NCBI GenBank assembly: GCA_021797775.1
Contig: JAJZZC010000024.1
Location: 1-37,058 of the forward strand
Length of the DNA: 37,058 nt
DNA from: Bacillota bacterium
GTDB taxonomy: Bacteria; Bacillota; Sulfobacillia; RBS10-35; JAJYVN01
Reading direction: 5' to 3'
Of the stretch, positions 32,497 through 37,058 are shown one piece after another. The position numbers and the translations under genes were made by a program. The first letter of the stretch is position 1, and each line of letters begins with the position of its first letter. The notes beneath the pieces were generated by a model. That model saw only the letters and a list, made by a program, of their open reading frames with translations, did not search any database and was not told where the DNA came from.

Positions 32497-33360
32497 GTGA
32501 CCGATGCGCTCTTCCCCGCCACCGTGTCGTTGGACAGGCTGGAGGTGTTCCCGGCGCACGGTCTGTCCGCGCCGGCGGCCGGCGTGGTGTACAGCGGGGG
32601 GCCGTCGCGGGGAGGCGTGCCGCTCGGTGGCCTGGGCACCGGTTACGTCGCCGTCGATCTGGACGGCTGATGGGGCCAGTGCACCTTCGCCAACAACTTC
32701 CTCCGTCCGCACCGGCCGGGCACGCCTGCGTTGCGGGTGGAGGTCGACGGCGTCCGGTACGCCGTCTCGGCGGCGGCGCCCGACGGCCTGCGGACCGCGC
32801 GCAGGCTGCGCTACTTCGGCCATTTCCCCGTGGCGGACATCCAGGCCGAATTGCCCGGCGACCTGCATGTCGCGGTGCGCGCGTGGAGCCCGTTCATCCC
32901 CGGCGACGCTGCGGCGTCCAACACCCCCGCCGCCGGGTTCGACGTCTGGCTGCGCAACGAAGGGATCGCCACCCGGCGAGGGTGGTTGCAGTTCGCCTCG
33001 CCCGGCGGCCCGGAGGCCCAGCCGGCGGCGGCCGCCTGGAGCCGGGGAGACGCTCTGGGCGCGACGGCCGCGGCATGGCGCGACGGCCGGGAGTTCGGGT
33101 ACGTGGTCGCGGCTTTGGGCAATCCGGCCGCCGTTGTGGTGGAAGCGGACGTCCCCACCATCGGCGTGCCGTTCGATCTCCCTCCGGGCGGCACGGCGCG
33201 CTTGCGCTTCGTGCTGGCCTGGTGCTATCCGCACTTCACCACCAGCGACAGCCACCCGCGCACGCACCGCTACGCGCGAAGCTTTGCGGACGCGGGAGAA
33301 GCGGCGGCGTACCTGGCGGCGCACTGGGACGGGTTGCTGCGCCGGATCCGCATGCGTTCG
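32497..33360 (+). pseudogene. GH116-type glycosidase N-terminal domain with in-frame TGA
   Basis: GTG 32497 opens a frame with GVPLGGLGTGYVAVDLDG, TGA at 32668-32670, then WGQCTFANNFLRPHRPGTPA in the same phase and on to LRFVLAWCYPHFTTSDSHPR and AAYLAAHWDGLLRRI. This is the N-terminal beta-sandwich of GH116 enzymes (bile-acid beta-glucosidase family). In homologues the codon after DLDG usually encodes Arg or another residue, so a CGA-to-TGA change is the simplest explanation. Homology ends near 33360; the whole catalytic alpha/alpha barrel (about 450 residues) is missing. It starts about 210 bases from the IS4 remnant on the opposite strand. Confidence 0.75.
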
Positions 33361-33797
33361 CCTGGACGGCTTGGTCGGTCGGGTGCTGGCCGCCGCCCGC
33401 TGAGGCCAGACGGGCTTGCGCGGGCAGGCGTGCCGTGCACCCACCGGCCCTGGCGGCGGCGTACCCGCGGGGCAGGCGATCCGGGCACGCCCGTCGCCCC
33501 GTCGAGCGCGCGGTTCCGAGAACCGGTGTTCCCGCCGACCCTTATTCCGGCGGTGGCGTATGCTTCCTCCGCATCGCCATGGAACCAGCCAACACGGCCA
33601 AGTCTTAGAGCCTATCGAATACCAGGCTACAGCGCGGTGGGAGGGCTTGTGTCTGGCCGCGTACGGCGGTTTCCGGACAGGCTCTCAGTCGTCGTGGAAT
33701 TTCGGGTGTTGGTCGAGCAGGCCGGTCGGCATGGAAAGGGGTTGCGGCCAGGCGGGCCGGGGGCGCGGGGTGGTGGTGGGTGGGGCGTGAGCGGGTA

Positions 33798-33833
33798 GTG
33801 TGGCTGGTGGGCCAGGGCGTCGACCCGGTGCTC
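33798..33833. repeat. 36-bp direct repeat, copy 1
   Basis: Identical to 33869-33904, with 35 different bases between the copies. Begins GTGTGGCTGGTGG and ends GACCCGGTGCTC. It is not internally palindromic. Confidence 0.85.
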
Positions 33834-33868
33834 CCTGCGGGTGGGCCCGCTGGCTCTCAGTCCCACTG

Positions 33869-33904
33869 GTGTGGCTGGTGGGCCAGGGCGTCGACCCGGT
33901 GCTC
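33869..33904. repeat. 36-bp direct repeat, copy 2
   Basis: Exact copy of 33798-33833. No third copy is seen on either side, and there are no cas genes in the window. Confidence 0.85.
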
Positions 33905-34491
33905 GGGATGCTGGTGGGGGGGGGAGGCCGAGCCCGGGGCGGTCGCGGCCCGGCTCCAGGAAGTGCTGCGCGGCGGCGGTTGGGAGGCATGGAGCGATAC
34001 TCCCCGCCTGCCACCCGCCCAGACCGCCGTCCTTGGCTCCGATCCGCGTCGCTCATGGTAGCCCTCTGTACGCGATGCCTCCTTGCCCCTCGCTGGCCGC
34101 TGCCGTATCACTGCAGGGGTCGGGGGCGCGAAGGCTAGGCGGGCGCCCCCGCTTGGGCGGGGGTCGGTCCTGCCTGTGGGGAACGCGTGGCGCGCGATGG
34201 GTTCGGCCCCGATCCCCCCGCGACCAAGCGGCGCAGTTGTCGGGGGGGGCTGCGCCCACGTGCGGTTCAGGGGTGCAGGCCGCTGGCGCAGCCAGTGGCT
34301 CGTCCACTCAGTCTTGTCGCGGTGCGTTGAGCGCCGAGAACAGCTTGCGGCTCAAGGCCTGAGCAACACCGGGCGGCGGTACGCCAGCCGCCATGGCAAG
34401 CCGGGCCCCGTGCGCTGACCGCCGTGGCGACGCGGCGCCCCTACGGCCCCTCGGCGGCGGTCAGAACTTGATGGACGCGCCACTGGCGTGG

Positions 34492-35643
34492 TCACCCCGC
34501 CCCCGCCCCCTGCAGCACGTCCGCCGCCCGCGAGAAGAGGCCTGGCAGGCCGCCCGTGTGGAGGAAGACGACGGTGTCCCGCGGCCCAAGGCGTCCGGCG
34601 CGGATCTCGCCGATCAACCCGGCCATGGCCTTGCCGGTGTACACCGGGTCGAGCACGAGCCCCTCCGTGCGCGCCGTCAGGGCCAGGGCCTCCCGCACGC
34701 CGGGGGTGATATCCCCGTACCCAGCGCCGACGTAGCCCGCCAGCAGTTCGCCCCCGGCGGCGGCGAGCGCTGCCCGCGCCTCACCCGCGGCTGGTGTGGG
34801 CAGGGGCGGCGGCGGGGGAGCGAAGCCCCAGGCCTCGGGCTGTGCCGGGCCGAACCCGAGCAACCCCTCGCCCGCCCGCAGGATCGCAAGCGTCTCCGCG
34901 GCGAAGGCGTCGGGCTCGTCGCCGCCGACCAGGACACCGACGGCGCGCCAGCCCTGGGCGCAGACCCGCCGCCCGAGGAGGAGGCCGGCGTGCGTGCCCC
35001 CCGACCCGGTCGCGGTGAAGACGGCGGTCGGCTGGGCGCCCCGTTCGGCGCACTGGGTGAGGAGTTCTTCCACCGCATGCACGTAGCCCAGCGCGCCCCG
35101 GCCGACGGAGCCTCCGACGGGGAAGGCGTAGGCGCAGCGCCCTGCCGCGCGCAGGTCGTCCGCCACGGCGCCGATGGCTGCGACCGCGGCGGACGCCGGC
35201 TCGGCGGGCGCCAGGTGCACGCGGGCGCCGAAGAGGTGGTCGAGCAGCAGGTTCCCCTGCAGGGGCGGCCGCCCATCGGGCGCCCGCAGCACGAGGTGGG
35301 CTTCGAGGCCGAGGCGCGCGCAGGCGGCGGCGGTGAGGCGCGCGTGGTTGCTGGTGTGCGCCCCCGCGGTGACCACGGCGTCCGCGCCGCCCGCCAGCGC
35401 GTGGCCGAGCAGGTACTCCAGCTTGCGCAGCTTGTTGCCGCCCATGCCCAGCGGCAGGAGGTCGTCGCGTTTCACCAGGAGGCGCGGGCCCCCCAGCGCC
35501 GCAGCGAGCCGCGGCGCCTCCTGCAGCGGCGTCGGGCCGACGCCGAGGCGGATGCGGGGCAGCGGCGCGCCGGGTCCTGGGACGGTGCCGCGCGCGCCAG
35601 CGGAGCCGCGGTCGAACACGGGGTCCGCTTGACCTGTCGCCAA
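34492..35643 (-). CDS. dcyD: D-cysteine desulfhydrase / ACC deaminase family PLP enzyme
   Basis: A 383-residue fold-type II PLP enzyme. It has RIRLGVGPTPLQEAPRLAAA, then LLVKRDDLLPLGMGGNKLRK with the Schiff-base lysine at Lys71, VTAGAHTSNHARLTAAACAR, the phosphate-binding FTATGSGGTHAGLLLG and the closing LDPVYTGKAMAGLIGEI. The order and length fit D-cysteine desulfhydrase (TIGR01275-like), which splits D-cysteine to pyruvate, sulfide and ammonia; ACC deaminase is the close alternative and the two cannot be separated by eye. TTG 35643 is chosen as AGGTGA lies six bases upstream within a palindrome. All key residues are intact. It stands alone in the cytoplasmic set of this window. Confidence 0.88.
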   Translation of the reverse strand: MATGQADPVFDRGSAGARGTVPGPGAPLPRIRLGVGPTPLQEAPRLAAALGGPRLLVKRDDLLPLGMGGNKLRKLEYLLGHALAGGADAVVTAGAHTSNHARLTAAACARLGLEAHLVLRAPDGRPPLQGNLLLDHLFGARVHLAPAEPASAAVAAIGAVADDLRAAGRCAYAFPVGGSVGRGALGYVHAVEELLTQCAERGAQPTAVFTATGSGGTHAGLLLGRRVCAQGWRAVGVLVGGDEPDAFAAETLAILRAGEGLLGFGPAQPEAWGFAPPPPPLPTPAAGEARAALAAAGGELLAGYVGAGYGDITPGVREALALTARTEGLVLDPVYTGKAMAGLIGEIRAGRLGPRDTVVFLHTGGLPGLFSRAADVLQGAGAG

Positions 35644-35655
35644 GGTGATTCACCT
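35643..35655. promoter_or_regulatory. Palindrome covering the dcyD Shine-Dalgarno
   Basis: AGGTGATTCACCT is a perfect 13-base palindrome around a central T, and the AGGTGA arm is the ribosome-binding site of the gene. Sequestration of the site in a hairpin or binding of a repressor are both possible; the short length makes chance a real alternative. Confidence 0.35.
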
Positions 35656-35678
35656 GGTCAGAAAAATGTGTCCAACCG

Positions 35679-35790
35679 TAAGCATTCGGTGAAGTGCGTG
35701 CCGAGCCACTAGCTGTGGTACGCGCTCGCCACGGGGGTGCCGTCGACCCACCAGGCGTAGCGGTCCCAACGCAGTTCACCGAACAGGTAC
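35679..35790. repeat. 112-bp dispersed repeat, copy B
   Basis: About 100 of 112 positions match 8994-9105. It includes the same TAG codon (minus strand, 35711-35709) and the sequence on both sides. Confidence 0.85.
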
Positions 35791-35808
35791 GTCCAACCGC
35801 TCTGCTCG
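35709..35808 (-). pseudogene. Fragment of the propeller C-terminal segment
   Basis: Reads YLFGELRWDRYAWWVDGTPV then ASAYHS and TAG, copying the end of the first reading of the propeller pseudogene at 8589-9573. Upstream the homology ends within about 20 bases, so only this module was duplicated or retained. No start codon belongs to it. Confidence 0.55.
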
Positions 35809-36967
35809 GTCTTCCACATCGTCCGCCCGACCAGGCCTTCGCCCCTTTCGGCCTTGGATTTGCCCCTCGCGGGGCCGTAAGCCACAGGCGGACTCGGGCG
35901 TTGCGACAGCCGCCCCGCACGCCGGGAGTCCCGTCGCGACCGGCGAGCGGGTGCACGGCCGACGCCCTCTTGCACAAGGCAAGCCTGGTGCCCGGCGGCC
36001 TATCCGGCCTTCGGCTTGATCCTCCGCCCGAGGCGCCTCCGCCCCGCCGTTTGCTCCACCCGGGCGCGCCCTTGGCCCAGGCCGCTTCCTGCGCACAGGC
36101 GCCCTCCGCTTCCGTCGCCCAGACACCCAGGTCGCCTCCCGCGCCGCGCAGGTCTGCGGGGGACACGTGGCCCCTTCAGCCCAACCGAAGCCATCGCGGC
36201 GCCGCGCACCGGCGGGGCCCTCTGCCTCGCGCGCTCCCCGCCGGGCCCCTCTTGCGCGCCAGAGCCGCGTCCTGCCAACCCCCCTCGGGACACGTGCTGG
36301 CGGCAGCGGGGCGCACTGTCGCCCTCTAGGAGAGCCCTTGCAGAGCGGGTGGTGCTACACGCGGGATCTCCCTCGGACCACGTCGGCTCAGACCTCCGCA
36401 CGGGCGTGTCACGACCCATCGCGGCTTGGGGCCGCCGAACACAACGGGGGCGCCGCCACGGCAGCCGTCCCCTGGGAACTGGCCCGTGCGGTCACCCTCC
36501 AGAGCACCCCCACGCGACCCTACCGCTGCCCAGCGGTGCCCTGCCGCGGCGGGGTGCGCGGCAGTACCCGGCGCCGACCCACCCGCAGAGCCCTCGGAGG
36601 GTGCCGCGCTCGCCCTCTTTCGCGCTGCCATCAGGCTCTCGGTCCGTGTACCGCAAGGCTTTCGGCCGCCCAGCGGCAACGGCGGTGTTTTCTACTGCGC
36701 CGTCCTCGCACTCCTTTCTCTTCGGAGGGATGACGGAAAGGGCAGGGGCGTTGGGGCTGAGGGGGCTGGCGTGAGGGGACCAGGGCGACGCCACTCCACG
36801 CGCTCGGGAATGTGAACAAGCACTCGCGCCTTGCGGTCGGCGGTCGGGATGTAATCAGGTAGTCGTCCCATCCGCAGCGGAAGGCACCGCGCGAGCAGCA
36901 GCAGCAGCATACAGCACAGGCATCACCCATTACTAGGACAACCAGGACTTGCCAACCAGATAGAAAA
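35809..36967. other. Long gap, no gene recognised
   Basis: About 1.2 kb in which all open frames have shadow-like composition (Arg, Pro, Gly, Ala). GC content falls toward 36800-37058, unlike the rest of the window, which may mark foreign DNA or an IS end. Confidence 0.4.
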
Positions 36968-37027
36968 GCTCCCTTGTTCAGCCTGGCCGCATGCCGGAAA
37001 GCCCGAGCCAGGCCGAATAGAGGGAGC
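36968..37027. repeat. Two-tier hairpin near the window end
   Basis: GCTCCCT (36968-36974) pairs with AGGGAGC (37021-37027) and GCCTGGC (36981-36987) with GCCAGGC (37007-37013), with internal loops of six and seven bases and a 19-base apical loop. It could be an IS end, a terminator or a structured RNA; no neighbouring gene shows which. Confidence 0.5.
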
Positions 37028-37058
37028 GCGCTGAGTGTAGGCCAAGACCCTCCAATCG

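Larger units (their letters stand above)
33361..34491. other. Long gap with repeats and a possible relic
   Basis: No intact gene. One plus-strand frame near 33930-34060 carries PGAVAARLQEVLRGGGWEAW, then SDTPRLPPAQTAVLG, which looks protein-like but is unassigned and begins after a 10-base G run. Two exact 36-base repeats lie at 33798 and 33869. Confidence 0.35.

Noticed and set aside
33798-33904. CRISPR array
   Set aside because: Only two units, no palindromic repeat, no leader and no cas genes; reported only as a direct repeat.
36968-37027. Integron attC site
   Set aside because: The arms do not match the RYYYAAC and GTTRRRY core sites and no integron integrase is present.

Overview
The window is high-GC bacterial DNA with frequent GTG and TTG starts. 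It looks like a chromosome piece from a high-GC free-living or thermophilic Terrabacteria-type lineage (Armatimonadota, CSP1-3 or Chloroflexota-like). That guess rests on gene content: DUF4838, GH140-like, GH116-like and trimerisation-type glycosidase genes, a Gfo/Idh/MocA oxidoreductase, a PHP hydrolase, DUF433/DUF5615 and MntA/HepT modules, and many IS200/IS605 relics. Nothing in the window fixes the phylum.

Layout. 1-1373: the 3' tail of an IS200/IS605 tnpB, abutting a glycosidase fragment truncated at both ends. 1488-7363: intact housekeeping-type genes (CPA2 cation:proton antiporter, PPK2 polyphosphate kinase, Gfo/Idh/MocA oxidoreductase) with long empty spacers. 7795-10724: a small PH-like protein followed by relics (ArsR/hydrolase chimera, broken beta-propeller, YCF48-type lipoprotein, DUF1697 tail). 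11321-17071: an intact ABC exporter half-transporter and its partner gene. The partner is cut just after its Walker A motif and resumes 2.5 kb later at its H-loop. The DNA in between carries toxin-antitoxin material: MNT/HEPN fragments, a DUF4258 fragment, a YgiT-type zinc finger and an intact MntA/HepT pair. 17559-20820: MFS transporter with a good promoter, DUF433 with a truncated DUF5615 toxin, a second tnpB tail and a PHP-domain hydrolase. 21420-27325: an intact DUF4838 glycosidase, a DNA methylase fragment, a GH140-like glycosidase, a third tnpB tail with its hairpin, and a second DUF4838 copy reduced to its two ends. 27676-29525: an AAA ATPase/DUF4276 two-gene unit resembling OLD- or PARIS-like defence architectures. 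29691-31502: a zinc-metallopeptidase-like gene and a helix-turn-helix gene behind a consensus promoter covered by a 24-bp palindrome. 31890-37058: IS4 transposase tail, GH116 N-terminal fragment with an in-frame TGA, a D-cysteine desulfhydrase-type PLP enzyme, and a second copy of a 112-bp repeat first seen at 8994.

Overall this is a carbohydrate-utilisation and accessory region under heavy decay. Intact genes are separated by chimeric gene fragments, and three IS200/IS605 tails, one IS4 tail and several toxin-antitoxin pieces lie at or near junctions. The two most system-like units are the AAA ATPase/DUF4276 pair and the peptidase/HTH operon with its palindromic operator. No rRNA, tRNA or convincing CRISPR array was seen.
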